Shown here: positions 24,063-64,000 of the stretch, in pieces
Position numbering within the stretch: the first letter of the stretch is position 1
Layout: the number at the start of each line of letters is the position of its first letter
Program-made: the position numbers and the translations under genes
Assembly: GCA_963942565.1 (NCBI GenBank)
Contig: OZ012699.1
Span: 32,774,210 to 32,838,209 of the forward strand
Direction: 5' to 3'
Source of the DNA: Maea johnstoni
Lineage: Eukaryota > Annelida > Polychaeta > Spionida > Magelonidae
Length of the DNA stretch: 64,000 bases
The notes under the pieces: model-generated
Database searches by the model: none
Told to the model about the DNA's origin: nothing
Seen by the model: only the letters and a program-made list of their open reading frames with translations

Positions 24063-26086
24063 GATCCCTTGGAAACGGTTGCCACGGAAACACCACCATG
24101 ACAACGCAACACAGCTATCGCCATAGAAACGCGGAATATGGACCACCGTATCAAATCCCCATCATGTCGATACAGTCCATACCCAATGCAGGTCATAGGC
24201 TGTTTTCATTTTCCATTTCTCGTAACTTAAGTTCACAATGCAACGTAGTACCTCACCAAAAAGTGTCTCCTTTCCATTAACCATGTAGAACTGATAAAAC
24301 CAATAACAATATCAATTTTTTCTGAGCACCGGTCGCCTAATATGAGAAATAGTCATGCAGGTTGGAAAATACGTTCCTCTCATAGGACATTGTAACATTT
24401 TAACACTGAACAACCCTGTGCAATCTGATAAACGATTACAATTGATTGAAGTGTTGTGTCTATAGAATATTTCAAGAGGAATTGTAGAACCCAATTTCAA
24501 TCTCAAATATTTCTCAATGCAGTTGTTATCAAGCTTTTTACTATAACAAGGCCAGAATTGTTATAGCTGACTTCTATCCCACATACTCTTCAATATAGAG
24601 TTGTTATTAAGGCATTTTCCAATACCAAAACCAGAGTTGTGAAACAGAATTTCTCTTACAAACATTTCTCAATATTGTTATGTGAAGAACAGATATAAAT
24701 ATGTCAATAACTTGATATTTCTTTTATTACGGGGTTAAGCTTATTTTGATGAGCATGGTATTCATTTTTGTCCACATGGAAAAGAAACACTTCTGAGATA
24801 GAGCTAACCGATGTTGACAAAGTTGAGTGAACAAAAGGCTCTCTTACGAGGGTTACTAGGGAGCAGACAAGTTGCGCAACAACTGATACACCATCTTTGC
24901 CTCTGTCCCTGTGAATCGATGGACAGATTGTCGGCAGGGGGAGAAACTTCTAAGGATTTCCCAACACCATGTCAGGGTCAGTATTTGCAATACAAGTGCA
25001 TAGAGTGTTGCCTACACTCAAAACATGTATATATATATATACATACATATATACATTTATATATATATACATATATATATATACATATATATATATATAC
25101 ACATATATATATACATATATATATCATATATATATATATACATATATATTTATATACATATATCTATATATATATACAAATACACTATCTAACTTGTGTT
25201 TAATTTAGTAGCATTTCTGACCCCAGCATTTCTTTATGTAACAAAAATATAGTGCAGTAGCTGACCATGTTTTCATGTCATGGCTAACAAGGTCATCATT
25301 ATCATCAGGCGCAGTCCCTGGCAACAGTACAATCGCCATGGAGACCGCATCTCCGATAGTGAGCCATCTTAAGGTCTCACTAAGTCTTTATATATATTTA
25401 CATGTTAAGTTTTTCGTATCTAAGAACCACTGAGAACTCAAGCTGTCTTTGGCTTGCCTTTTATAAACATCTTTGCAACTTGTCTGCAGAAAAAAAGACC
25501 AAACCGATACGTTTCTTAACTTCAAAACGTATCACTATTGGTCGCCATGGAAGCAAGGGTCCATCGTCATGGCAACAGATACCCAAGGAGCTCATATTGT
25601 CTTGGCACCAAGGAGTCAATCTTAATGAATGCCACGGAGGACAAGTGGGGAAAAAATTGGTTGCTATGGTAATTTCATTTTCTGTTGTTGCCATGGCAAC
25701 GACTATACAATTTGATCGCTCAAATCATACATAACTTAGGCACACCAAAAACGTGCTCACTTCAAGCCTGCCTTGTCTTTAGCATAACATTACATGCCGT
25801 AAAATGGACGTGGAAAATAATTATTTTGTTTCTTTCTAGAACTCGTTGTTTTCATAACAACAACCCGAGTAACAGTTGCAGTGAATTTCCGGGGGGTGAC
25901 GACAAGGCAGACTTGACCATAACCCTGAACAAACGAGAAATGAAACCTAAGCCAGAGACTGGGTTAGGTTCCCTTTCCCATTTCACTAATGTACACAAGG
26001 AAAAGAATCAAAGGTGAACAACAATAGCACTGCCAAAGCCAAAGCTCGAGACAGAGAACCAGTGATTGATTGGTTACCGTGACAAC
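24063..26086. promoter_or_regulatory. Cluster of X-box-like (RFX-type) sequences
   Basis: The perfect palindrome GTTGCCATGGCAAC is at 25687-25700. Related half or imperfect sites lie at 24063-24076 (CCTTGGAAAC), 24078-24091 (GTTGCCACGGAAAC), about 24116 (ATCGCCATAGAAAC), about 25313 (CCCTGGCAAC), about 25332 (ATCGCCATGGAGAC), about 25540 (GTCGCCATGGAAGC), about 25567 (GTCATGGCAAC), about 25659 (GTTGCTATGGTAA) and 26073-26086 (GTTACCGTGACAAC). A further good site, GTTGCTAGGCAAC, is at 29016-29028. RFX factors bind GTNRCC(N)RGYAAC. No gene start was recognised nearby, so a target is not proposed. Confidence 0.4.
25027..25175. repeat. (TA)n/(TACATA)n microsatellite
   Basis: About 150 bases of TA-rich repeats with periodic ACA interruptions, in the intergenic region. 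Confidence 0.95.
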
Positions 26087-26651
26087 CACAACATGTATGG
26101 TGCCTGGGAAGTACGAATAACTCTTTTTAAGTAAGTTCCTGAATATATTTGATAAGTCATACATTTTCATCTGGATGAGATGGGAACCTATTGAACGACA
26201 CAGGAGCTGACTGGTTCTCTGTCTCCGCACAAATAGAAGACTCTAGGCTTTGTTTGGCTTACATTCAAAACTGTATATGGACCTGTATAATATTATTGCA
26301 TAGTTTGTCTTGGTCTGGTTTTAATCATCGTGCATCTCCCAAGAGAGATTGCCGTTCATAAAAACCCTTTAATTAGACCATCATGTCATCTAGGCTCACA
26401 GCCCACAAAGAGAATTTGCTTTAAGAACCAACTGTTCCGAGTATCCAAAAGAATTCTAGACTGAACATACAACTAGCAGCTTTTTTGCATGACCTTGTTA
26501 GTATGTTGTTGTGTCGAAAGAGGGATACAGTTTTGAATGTTTTATTTTTGTGAGTTAGACATTAACCCTTTTAACACATACGCCGCTTTCGCACTCATTC
26601 ACTCATGAAGGGTGCTGATTACAATAGTACTGCTGCTGCCACTGCTGCTCA

Positions 26652-26655
<4 letters not shown>

Positions 26656-26725
<70 letters not shown>

Positions 26726-26736
26726 TATATAAATAC

Positions 26737-26775
<39 letters not shown>

Positions 26776-26776
26776 C

Positions 26777-26823
<47 letters not shown>

Positions 26824-26831
26824 TACATATA

Positions 26832-26866
<35 letters not shown>
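26656..26866. repeat. (TA)n microsatellite
   Basis: About 210 bases of TA with two AAATACATAA interruptions about 40 bases apart. Confidence 0.95.
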
Positions 26867-26869
<3 letters not shown>

Positions 26870-27325
26870 CTGACATCAAACTAAATACATAGAGCACCAA
26901 ATTGGGTAAGGTCATTTTAAATGGAAATCATTCAATTATATATAGATCATTTAAATGGAAATCATTCAATTTAATATATTTTAGAAAATATTATTGTTAC
27001 TATTGCGATAATCCGTATATTCTCAGACCGGCGAACATGCCCAGGTGACCCGCAGCATCATGTATTAACTGGCCTCGAGCGCCCTAAAATAGGCACGCTA
27101 GAACACTCTTAGAGCACCCTAACTATGGTAGCGGGCAACACAGCACCTGAACAACAGCAGCCAGGCAGTGGTTTCAATAATTGGCAGCAAACGAGAATCA
27201 AGACACGTCAACATTCCCAGAGAGGACAGAGGTCGCCACAAGAGATTATACAGGAATGATTCTCATGTCCATTACATTTGACCTGGTCAGTCAATGACCT
27301 TTGACCTAATCAGTTTGTGGCAAAA

Positions 27326-27359
27326 GGTATATACATATACATATATATAAATGTATATA

Positions 27360-27393
<34 letters not shown>

Positions 27394-27424
27394 CATATAT
27401 ATATATAAATGTATACATATATGA

Positions 27425-27507
<83 letters not shown>
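27326..27507. repeat. (TA)n microsatellite
   Basis: About 180 bases of TA with ACA and AAATG interruptions in its left half. Confidence 0.95.
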
Positions 27508-27508
<1 letters not shown>

Positions 27509-27664
27509 GCGCACACACACTATTTTTCTAGAAGCGGCCAATGCAAGACGACGTCTGCCCTCGTTTTCCCAGAAATCTTGAAAGCGTCTTTATCTAGGTA
27601 TGTGCCACGGGCACACAGGAAGACATTAGGACAGCAAAACTTAGTAACACTCAGACTCTGCTTC

Positions 27665-27975
27665 TGTGGTGCTAGTACCATCACCTAGTGGCCAGCAGGC
27701 ACACTATCATTGCTAGCTCACCAGCACCAATGTTGCCACCTGGTGGCTAACTAGCTCATTAGCATTTATGCTGCCACCTGGTGGCCAGTTAGCTCACTAG
27801 CAATTAAGCTGCCACCTGGTGGCCAGCTAGCTCATTCTCTTGCACTTATGCTGCCACCTGGTGGCTAACTAGCTCATTAGCATTTATGTTGCCTCCTGGT
27901 GGCCAGCTAGCTTACTAGCATTTATGCTGCCACCTTGTGGCCAGCTAGCTCACTAACACTGCCACCCGGTGGATC
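27665..27975. repeat. Minisatellite (about 39 bp unit) with a CTCF-like core
   Basis: Eight diverged units, each with GCCACCTGGTGGCCAG or a one- or two-base variant, joined by CTAGCTCATTAGCATTTATG-type linkers. Cores start at about 27681, 27734, 27772, 27811, 27851, 27890, 27929 and 27961. A ninth strong core, CTCTGGCGCCCCCTACAG, follows at about 28050. The core resembles the CTCF consensus (CCASNAGGKGGC). No gene is present. Confidence 0.75.
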
Positions 27976-28295
27976 GACAACACACCGGCTTCTTCTCTGC
28001 ACTCGTTTAAAGCACGCGAGAGCCTCGTTGTCTAACCACAATCGATACTTCCTCTGGCGCCCCCTACAGTGACATTTCAGAACTACCTCCGATCTCATAC
28101 TGCTGTTCGCCACAAGGTAAGATCTGGAAGCACCCCCACCTATCTAAGACCCAATTCCATTACCCCTTTGCATCTGGAGTGGACATGTGGTCGGACAAGT
28201 GTAAATTACCATATTGGAAAAAAATCAGGTGTGATTTTTCACCAGGAACTTGAACTTTTGGTCAAATATCGCTGAAATTGCAGCTTTGACAATCC

Positions 28296-28877
28296 TAACC
28301 CATTCATGATCGTAGCGGCCAAAAGAGAGACAACTGATTTGGTGATATTTTTCAGACAAAAGGCACCTTTAGGAGCGAGAAATCTTGACCAGATCTCAAC
28401 CTGCAACTCTCCTTAAATCATGTGATTTCATAATCTATTCCAAAGTTTTTTCATAGATTCAGACATATTTGAATTAGCTCCAAGCATGAATGGGTGAACA
28501 GGATTTTTTTTCACAAGCATCAGATCATGTCGGCGTCCAGATACAAAGAGTGAAACCCTCAAGCTATCTTTGTATGTAACGTTAGGTTTGGATACTTCTG
28601 AAATTAACTTGGGCGAAAAGAGCAAATAATTTATAAAATACTTATAAGACTAGGTGTTTCGGTTCTGATGTTCATTCCCTCTACAATTTTTGCAGAAGAA
28701 AAATAGTTTTCTAACCAGAGTTATTTCAGACAGAAAATGCAGGGTGTGATCTTGCTCAGAACCCCATTCACAAAACCATGAAATATTCTATAAATCAAAT
28801 CTGAACCGCAAAGTTATCTTTTTAAGTATCATAGCCTAAAACAACATTAGTCAAGACCTCCAGGTCCGAATGGGTTA
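28296..28877. mobile_element. Inverted-repeat element, TAACCCATTC ends
   Basis: It begins TAACCCATTC and ends GAATGGGTTA. It is about 580 bp, non-coding, and contains an internal CAACTCTCCTTAAATC-type block. The termini resemble the TTAACCC...GGGTTAA elements found repeatedly in the KPNB1 introns. A further truncated relative starts at 29350 (TTAACCCATTTATGC). Confidence 0.5.
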
Positions 28878-29952
28878 CTTGGATCCAGTAGTGCGAGGGT
28901 TGACCAGAAGGTGGCAGCAGCAGCAGCTGACGATGACGTTGCCGTTGACGACGGCAAGGAGGTTGATCGATCGATGTCCCAGGCTACTTATGATGAGCAT
29001 TGCATTCGACCCCCTGTTGCTAGGCAACAAGGGGGCACGAAACGAATGTTACTGCAGATGAGATGAAGTCACTCACTCACTCACTCTCTCTCTCTCTCCA
29101 TTCATTCTTCTTTCACGCAGACACGCACACGCGCTCTCAAGTCACTGATTGGTCGGCTGGCTGGCTGAGGGCGTTATGGAAGGTAGGCAGCGACACAACA
29201 GCCAACCGCCGCCGCCGACGCTTGAGAAGCTATCATCATCCAGGTCTGTTTGCAGCAGACAGTCACTACGCCTCTTCCTGCCTCTGTGAGAACAACAGAA
29301 AATAACAATGTATGAGTAAATATAAACTCTTGGCAGAAAATAACTTTTTTAACCCATTTATGCTTGTAACAGCCATAACTGCTGGTATATTTTTGTGCGA
29401 TTTCTCTAACAAAAGCAATTTCCAGAAACTATTTGAAGGCGAGATGTTCTTTAGAACTGTTTTCACAACTCTCCTTTAAGTGTTTTGCTAGGCACTCTTC
29501 GTTAGATTCACTTCACGCAGAGCGAACAGCAAGAACTCTCACTTGTTTCACGATTTACGAACCTAAATTCATCTTAATTACTTCCTGCCATCTTTATTTT
29601 CCATGTATACACCATGTTGGCAGACTTTAAAGCATAAATGGTGTTTAAATCGCCAAAAAACAATTTCTAGTGGCGGTGTGAAGAGCTGTGGCCACCTATA
29701 TTTGTTCCTAATTAGGGAAGCAACCTCTGTCATGGTGACAAATGGTAGTTTTGGGAAATTGGGGTGCTAACAATGTATATTGTGAAAAGCATTGTTAGGA
29801 TCCCAATAAAGGATTATATTGGCCTCCTCACATTGACAATTGTTAAAAGCAATGTTATAAGCCCAATATAGTCCAGTATAACAAAGAAATTGACCAAACA
29901 GCTGCTAGTATCAGGCAGAGCTAATGATATTGATCTAGATTGATGCGAGAAC

Positions 29953-57760
<27,808 letters not shown>

Positions 57761-57894
57761 AGTGGTGTATCAATACCCCTGGATGTTATTTTTTACCGTT
57801 GGGGAGAATGACTTTTCAAATACTTAGCAAATTATTCGATGACAGTCGAGTGATTCATTCACGATCCATGTGGGATCGCGGACTGATCGGCGAC

Positions 57895-58000
57895 ATGTAA
57901 TTGGTGACCAGGATTTCTTACTCGATCAGTGATGTGAAACCGTTTCTGATTGGTGCATCCTGCTTCACTCCCATTCCCCTGGTGCTAATATTGACCAATC
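57895..58000 (-). promoter_or_regulatory. KPNB1 promoter with three CCAAT boxes
   Basis: CCAAT occurs on the minus strand at 57904-57900 and 57953-57949 and on the plus strand at 57995-57999, roughly 140-240 bases upstream of the KPNB1 ATG. The first flanking bases are fairly GC-rich, and there is no clear TATA box. Multiple CCAAT boxes (NF-Y type) are common in promoters of growth-related housekeeping genes. Confidence 0.45.
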
Positions 58001-58439
58001 ATATAAAGCCTTATGTAAAGAGGGAACTACTTCTTATATTCGGATTTTCTGAATATTTTCATCGTAACTGAGAAATAATCTGAGCTTTGAATTATTATAA
58101 GCAAAAGTCAAATACACAGATTAAAATATTTCACAAAACCATAAACGCCAAATTTGGTTCTTAGTGTGTCAATTGATGGTCTGACAGGGATGTGATGCGG
58201 TCACAAATACCGGCGAAATTTACCACTTCTCGCGGACTCACGCGATAATAATTAACTGCTCAGATGTCCAATAGGGGGCCTCTGTGTGCACACAGAAAGG
58301 GGTGAAATTAAGGATTGAGGGCGTAATGTTTTGGAAGAACACGCGAAGTTGTGCGGAGACAGGGCGCCCGCGACCACACGTCAGATGGAGAAGAAATAAA
58401 TCTATCTCACAAATCTCAATAAAGATAATTTGCTAATCC

Positions 58440-58765
58440 TAATACCTTTTCTATCTAGGATGTACAATATTATCTGCTTTGTTTGTATTCTCTCTGTATA
58501 CATATTACAAGATTTTCAAAACTTGTATTCATATTTGTCAGGTTGTATATCAATGACGTATAACTCTGTACTGAGTTTTTTATGAGGTCAATAAAATCAA
58601 TCAATCAATCAATGAGGTCAATAAGATCAATCAATCAATCAATAAATAAATAAATTCAAGATAATTCTAAATGACTTTTACGCTGTACTGAGTTTTTTAT
58701 GAGGTCAATAAAATCAATCAATGAGGTCAATAAAACCAATCAATCAATCAATAAATAAATACATT
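58440..58765 (+). mobile_element. LINE-type 3' tail, duplicated
   Basis: TGAGTTTTTTATGAGGTCAA followed by TAAAATCAATCAATCAATCA is the usual look of a CR1/L2-like 3' end with a short tandem tail. A second copy of the same tail lies at 58685-58765. No reverse transcriptase sequence precedes it. 58000-58440 upstream of KPNB1 holds no gene apart from the dispersed repeat at 58285-58400. Confidence 0.45.
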
Positions 58766-59128
58766 CTAGAGAATATTAAATACAACCCCAAGTTGTTATC
58801 AAAAGAAGATTCAAACAAAATATTACCAAAACAAGCAAAAGAAACTTGTGAACAGTAACAATTAAATTCCACAGTGTCGAACCCAGGATATCCTGCGCAA
58901 TAAGCCGTTGTGTTTCTCACAAGGCCGTGGAGCCTTTTCAACCGTGACTGTTTCAGCGCCTTTTAGTCCAGCAGATATCTGATTGAATCGTGCACTTTTT
59001 GGTAAAAGCGCCAAACTTGGTACAGGTATGTAACTTGGTGTGGCGATCGATTCTAGACAGGTACCCCGCGAATCCGACCCCTCTAAGACCCTGTGGCGCC
59101 ACCTAGTGGCTCGCAGAATTACGGGCCA

Positions 59129-59660
59129 GGGCAGTCCTCACTAAAATGGCCATAACTTTGTCCCCAAATAAGATATTTTAATTCTGTTTTCATATTTTTA
59201 AAGGTAATTGATAGCCCTAATGGTAAGGACGGAAAGGGTGTAGATTAGTTTTATGGTTTGAATGTAGGTGGCGCCACTAGATGTTCACATGACTTTGTTC
59301 AATGGACAGTCCTCACTAAAATGGCCATGACTTTCTCCCAAAGAAGCTATTTTGATTCTGTTTTCATATTTATAAAGCTAATTGATAGCCCTAAGGGAAA
59401 GGATGAAAAAGGAGTAGATTAGTTTTATGGTTTGAATGTAGGTGGCGCCAGTACATGTTTACATGACCTTCTTCATTGGACAGTCCTCACTAAAATGGCC
59501 ATAACTTTGTCCCCAAAGAAGATATTTTGATTCTGTTTTCATATTTATAGAGCCAATTGATAGCCATAAGGGTAAGGAGTAGATTATGTTATGGTTTGAA
59601 TGCAGGTGGTGCCAAAAAATATTTATATGACTACATATTTACATGACAGTCCTCGGTGGC
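59129..59660. repeat. Left-arm tandem units of the 4.1-kb element
   Basis: About three and a half diverged units of roughly 165 bases, each containing GGCGCCACTAGATGTT-like and CAGTCCTCACTAAAATGGCC blocks. Inverted with respect to 62160-62880. Confidence 0.8.
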
Positions 59661-59753
59661 ACCACTGAGTATTTACACAACCATAACATAATTGCACTGT
59701 AACTGCTATTACCCAATTCATTTTATGACCTAATGGCTCACTATGTATGTATG

Positions 59754-59756
<3 letters not shown>

Positions 59757-59847
<91 letters not shown>
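59757..59847. repeat. (TA)n microsatellite
   Basis: About 90 bases of TA at the inner edge of the left arm of the 4.1-kb element, mirrored by 62071-62145. Confidence 0.95.
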
Positions 59848-59850
<3 letters not shown>

Positions 59851-60182
59851 GATGTATGATGTACATAAAGGTTTTTTTTTGTTTTTATTATGAATTAGAA
59901 TTAAAGATGGCACTGTGTATTAATTAAGCTGGCCTTTCCAGCAGATTCATAACATGTCAAAGATATGTTGGGCTTTTACTGATGGAAACATGACAAATCA
60001 TATTCAGAGGAAACCCTAAAGGAGCTACTTGCCATATTTTGTAAAGACAAGTCACATTCATCTGTTCATAACTTAGTCACCAGATAAGCTATTGTGTTTC
60101 AATGTTCCCATAACTCAATGGAAAGCCCTGCTCATAAGGCAAGAGTTAATTAGGTTTTGAGTTTTCACAAAGACAACCTTCA

Positions 60183-60400
60183 TTACATTAAGGCAATTAG
60201 ACCATATATCAGGGCAGGGTCACCTTCATAAAATGCTCTGTTGTACAGTGCAACAAGGCATGAACTGGGATATACAGCATCTTGGGCAACACTTTCTCCT
60301 GCACTGAATTTCACCAACAGACTATCATTCTGTTGCAGTTCACAGCTCCTCATGAACTTTGACAAAACTTCATTACTACATCCTAATGTTGATCTTTTCT
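60183..60400 (-). pseudogene. Remnant of an uncharacterised transposon-associated protein
   Basis: On the minus strand QQNDSLLVKFSAGESVAQDA, then VYPSSCLVALYNRA, matches a motif (LxxKLSAGDxVAxEAxYHxxCL, VxLYNRA) that I recall from many uncharacterised repetitive proteins of invertebrates. About 60 codons are readable before the frame is lost. It lies inside the 4.1-kb inverted-repeat element. Confidence 0.4.
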
Positions 60401-61409
60401 TAACCTTTGATAGTAGTCTACTTATGTTCCGGCATGATTTAATCCATTTAGCTTCACAAGCCTTATTTCAAAGCGTAACTCTGCCATCAAAATTCAAAAA
60501 GATATGTGTTAAAGCTCAGTGTTACCTTTCTAACAACACCTTTATAATTGTAATTATTTTTGGCCTTATCAGAGCTTGCTGGAAAGAGGCTGTGCTGTCA
60601 TTGATATACAACTGCTTGCAGGCTGGTCTATTCAGTATCAAACTTACTAATGAATGCTCTCAAAAGTAAATGATTTGCAAAGAAGAAAGAGGTGTATCAA
60701 ACTAAACAATGCCACTGTGTCTCAGCTTAGAGGAATAGACACATGGATTCGTAGCCACAGACCAATTGCCATAGGACCCATGACAAAGCCCTGGACAGTC
60801 CTAGTCTCGCCGAATCTAATGTCAGTGTGATGTCACTAGGAGACAAAGACCAATGTGGGCTATTAGATCGTTAACATTATATAGTAAGTTGGGCACGCAC
60901 ATATGCAGAAAGCACCTCTTGAGCGGTATTGTCAACTTCTGGGCTAGCAGTTGTGTCTAGGCTGTTGAGGGAAACCTGCTGGTTGCTTATCCGGTGATCA
61001 ACATTTGTGGTCTCAATGTGTACCTATGTACTGAAAATTATATTTTCCAGAGGAATACTAGGTTCTGTGTGGCAAAAGCACTAAGCTATGGTGACCTGTA
61101 ATAGAGGGGTTCTGGATGAGCATGATAGAGTTCAAAAAATTCCGCACAGAGAGGGGGAGGGGGATCTGCATGTGTATTTGATTCCAATCTGTACATGGTT
61201 GACATACAATGCTTATGATTATTCTGCTGGATATGTGTTTGGTATTATGAAACCAGATAACCATCTACCAATTGTATTGTGATGGTGGTATTCTGATTTC
61301 TATTTCAAAATAGCTATTAATTTGATTATCCATTTGAACCAAGTAAAGGATTTATTCATTTAAGCAGAGACAAAGTTGGGGACAACTTTTATATGTTTCC
61401 TCATTCTTC

Positions 61410-61700
61410 ATGGATTTGGATTCACAGGCAGTTATGAAAAACCACATTGGTATTCAACCAAATGCATTCGAACCAGTATATTCTGAAGGTGAACATGTGT
61501 CAGACTCTAAGGACAGCGATCTGGAGGGAAATTCTGATTCTGAAGGAGTAGGAAACACAGACTGGTGTGGATGTGAAGTATGTGTGTTGCTGTCTGAGAG
61601 GGAACGTATCATTTGCAATAAATGGGATATTCTGGAGGAAAAACTTGATGTTGAAAATATTGACTGTGAAAAACAACACATGGAATTTGACATTACCTGA
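61410..61700 (+). pseudogene. P2X7-intracellular-domain-like remnant
   Basis: The 96-codon reading has an acidic lead (EGEHVSDSKDSDLEGNSDSE) and then NTDWCGCEVCVLLSERERII CNKW in two adjacent blocks. This is the Trp-Cys-x-Cys-x2-Cys...ERE..CC pattern of the P2X7-like zinc domain often found in transposon-related proteins. The typical closing LNPSIW-like block follows in another frame, so the copy is broken. It lies in the 4.1-kb element, convergent with the THAP remnant. Confidence 0.5.
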
Positions 61701-62030
61701 ATCCTTCCATATGGACAGCCTCCTATGTTGCATTCATGCTTTTGCTTGAGTGAAAACAATATTGGAACTGCATCTTCTCTCAGCTGTTTATACCGACTTT
61801 TATATCCTATAAGTCTTCCCTGTGATCCTCGCTTACTTTATGTGAGTAGTAAACTAAAAGTTCTTCGAAGTCCAACCAATTCAATTCCTACATTATAAAG
61901 CCATCTAGCTATTAAATCTGATTTTTCTGCATGTCATTCTGGGTTAGGAATCAGGTAGAATGTTCTCCCAGATCCTTTTCTAGTATTCTAGTATCATTGT
62001 TGCATCCAGAAGCCTGACAATTCACCATGT
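61700..62030 (-). pseudogene. THAP zinc-finger remnant
   Basis: Read on the minus strand from about 62028, MVNCQASGCNND is followed, with stops and frame changes, by FYLIPNPE, ARWLYNVGI and finally YKQLREDAVPILFS near 61760. These are the start (C-x4-C), the middle (P..R..W) and the AVPxxF end of a THAP domain. THAP domains are DNA-binding modules of P, Kolobok and related transposases. The copy is clearly decayed. Confidence 0.55.
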
Positions 62031-62070
62031 TTGTGCTCAAGTTTTGAACTGTCCACTAATTCTCAGCACT

Positions 62071-62072
62071 AG

Positions 62073-62145
<73 letters not shown>
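62071..62145. repeat. (TA)n microsatellite
   Basis: About 75 bases of TA at the inner edge of the right arm of the 4.1-kb element. Confidence 0.95.
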
Positions 62146-62150
<5 letters not shown>

Positions 62151-62159
62151 TGAGTAATA

Positions 62160-62880
62160 GGAGTTATACAGAAGTTCCATTGAACAAGGTCATGTAAATA
62201 TGTAGTGGCGCCACCTACATTCAAACCATACAGCTAATCTACTCTCTTTTCATTCTTACCATTAGGGCTACCAATTAGCTTTATAAATATGAACACAGAA
62301 TCAAAATACCTTCTTTGGGGACAAAGTTATGTCCATTTTAGTGAGGACTGTCCATTGAACAAGGTCATGTAAATATGTAGTGGCGCCACCTACATTCAAA
62401 CCATACAACTAATCTACTCTCTTTTCAATCTTACCATTAGGGCTACCAATTAGCTTTATAAATATGAACACAGAATCAAAATACCTTCTTTGGGGACAAA
62501 GTTATGTCCATTTTAGTGAGGACTGTCCATTGAGCAAGGTCATGTAAATATGAAGTGGTGCCACCTACATTCAAACCATAAACTAATCTACTCCTTTTTC
62601 CCTCCTTACCATTAGGTCTACCAATTAGCTTTATAAATATGAAAACAGAATCAAAATATCTTCTTTGGTGACAAAGTTATGGCCATTTTAGTGAGGACTG
62701 TCCATTGAACAAGGTCATGTAAACATCTAGTGGCGCCACCTACATTCAAACCATAAACTAATCTACTCCTTTTTCATCCTTACCATTAGGGCTATCACTT
62801 ACCTTTATAAATATGAAAACAGAATCAAAATATCTTATTTGGGGATAAAGTTATGGCCATTTTAGTGTGGACTGGCCTAG
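62160..62880. repeat. Right-arm tandem units of the 4.1-kb element
   Basis: Four and a half units of about 165-175 bases, e.g. TGTCCATTGAACAAGGTCAT and GTAGTGGCGCCACCTACATT. They are the inverse of 59129-59660. The last unit ends with GCTGGCCACTAGGTGGCGCC, a good CTCF-like core. Confidence 0.85.
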
Positions 62881-63139
62881 CCCGTAATTCTGCTGGCCAC
62901 TAGGTGGCGCCACAGGGTCTTAGAGGGGTCAGATTCGCGGGGTACCCGTCTAGAATCGATCGCCACACCAAGTTACATACCTGTACCAAATTTGGCGCTT
63001 TTACCACAAAGTGCACGATTCACTTTTATTTTGTTACATATCTGCTGGACTATTTTAAAATCTAAAGTGAAAGTAAGTACGTCACTGCAAATTACTGCGC
63101 CGTTGATAGAAAAATAATTTATTGAATGGAGAATGTATA

Positions 63140-63146
63140 TATACAA

Positions 63147-63245
<99 letters not shown>

Positions 63246-63263
63246 GTATATATATATATGTAA

Positions 63264-63350
<87 letters not shown>
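63140..63350. repeat. (TA)n microsatellite
   Basis: About 210 bases of TA with one ATGTATATATATATGTAAATATG-like interruption near 63242-63270. YI-repeat ORFs are artefacts. Confidence 0.95.
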
Positions 63351-63351
<1 letters not shown>

Positions 63352-63354
63352 GCA

Positions 63355-63985
<631 letters not shown>

Positions 63986-64000
63986 ATTTCATTTGTTTTG

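Larger units (their letters stand above)
58965..63051. mobile_element. 4.1-kb inverted-repeat DNA element with subterminal tandem repeats
   Basis: AGTCCAGCAGATATCTG at the left pairs with CATATCTGCTGGACT at the right, followed inward by ATCGTGCACTTT, GGTAAAAGCGCCAA, CTTGGTACAGGTATGTAACT and GGCGATCGATTCTAGAC on both sides. Each arm then carries three to four units of about 165 bases (AAAATGGCCATAACTTTGTC, AGATATTTTGATTCTGTTTT, GGTTTGAATGTAGGTGGCGC). Each arm ends inward at a (TA)n run, at 59757-59847 and 62071-62145. The middle holds degraded coding pieces. Target duplication unclear (TTT at most). It is probably a dead or non-autonomous DNA transposon. Confidence 0.75.

Noticed and set aside
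60241-60669. 142-codon plus-strand ORF
   Set aside because: It is antisense to the recognisable remnant at 60183-60400 and resembles nothing known.

Overview
The window is genomic DNA from an animal, most likely a marine invertebrate. It has multi-exon genes with GT/AG introns, a vertebrate-like importin beta, many (TA)n, (ATT)n, (CATA)n and (CT)n microsatellites, and numerous short inverted-repeat elements. No bacterial features are visible. I cannot name the species; a deuterostome or lophotrochozoan fits, but that is inference. A 200-base N run (20824-21023) marks an assembly gap.

Three host genes lie on the minus strand. (1) 1224-5600: a complete five-exon gene for a 516-residue protein with an N-terminal CARD and a long coiled coil. 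(2) 10763-19832: the last eight exons of an SLC22 (organic cation/carnitine type) transporter; its first exon or exons were not found. (3) 29953-57760: a complete 21-exon importin subunit beta-1 gene (KPNB1), 882 residues, with all splice sites and phases agreeing. A possible first exon of a fourth minus-strand gene is at 44-119. Nothing in the sequence suggests the genes form a functional unit.

Introns and intergenic DNA are full of mobile elements. The most striking is a 5.4-kb DNA transposon (47972-53399) in KPNB1 intron 2. It has 1-kb terminal inverted repeats that are almost identical, an AGTT target duplication, and an uninterrupted 846-codon transposase-like gene. It sits inside a 53-bp minisatellite, and a 656-bp palindromic element is nested within it. 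A second large inverted-repeat element (58965-63051) carries degraded THAP-like and P2X7-like coding remnants. Small elements include three hAT-like ones with perfect 5-bp duplications, TTAA-flanked ones, and tRNA-derived SINEs.

A second theme is local duplication of exon edges. Pieces of SLC22 and KPNB1 exons, with their splice sites, are copied next to the true exons at six or more places. The SLC22 coding tail has expanded into a large array downstream of its stop codon. The intergenic DNA at 24-29 kb also carries an X-box (RFX-type) cluster and a minisatellite whose unit contains a CTCF-like core.
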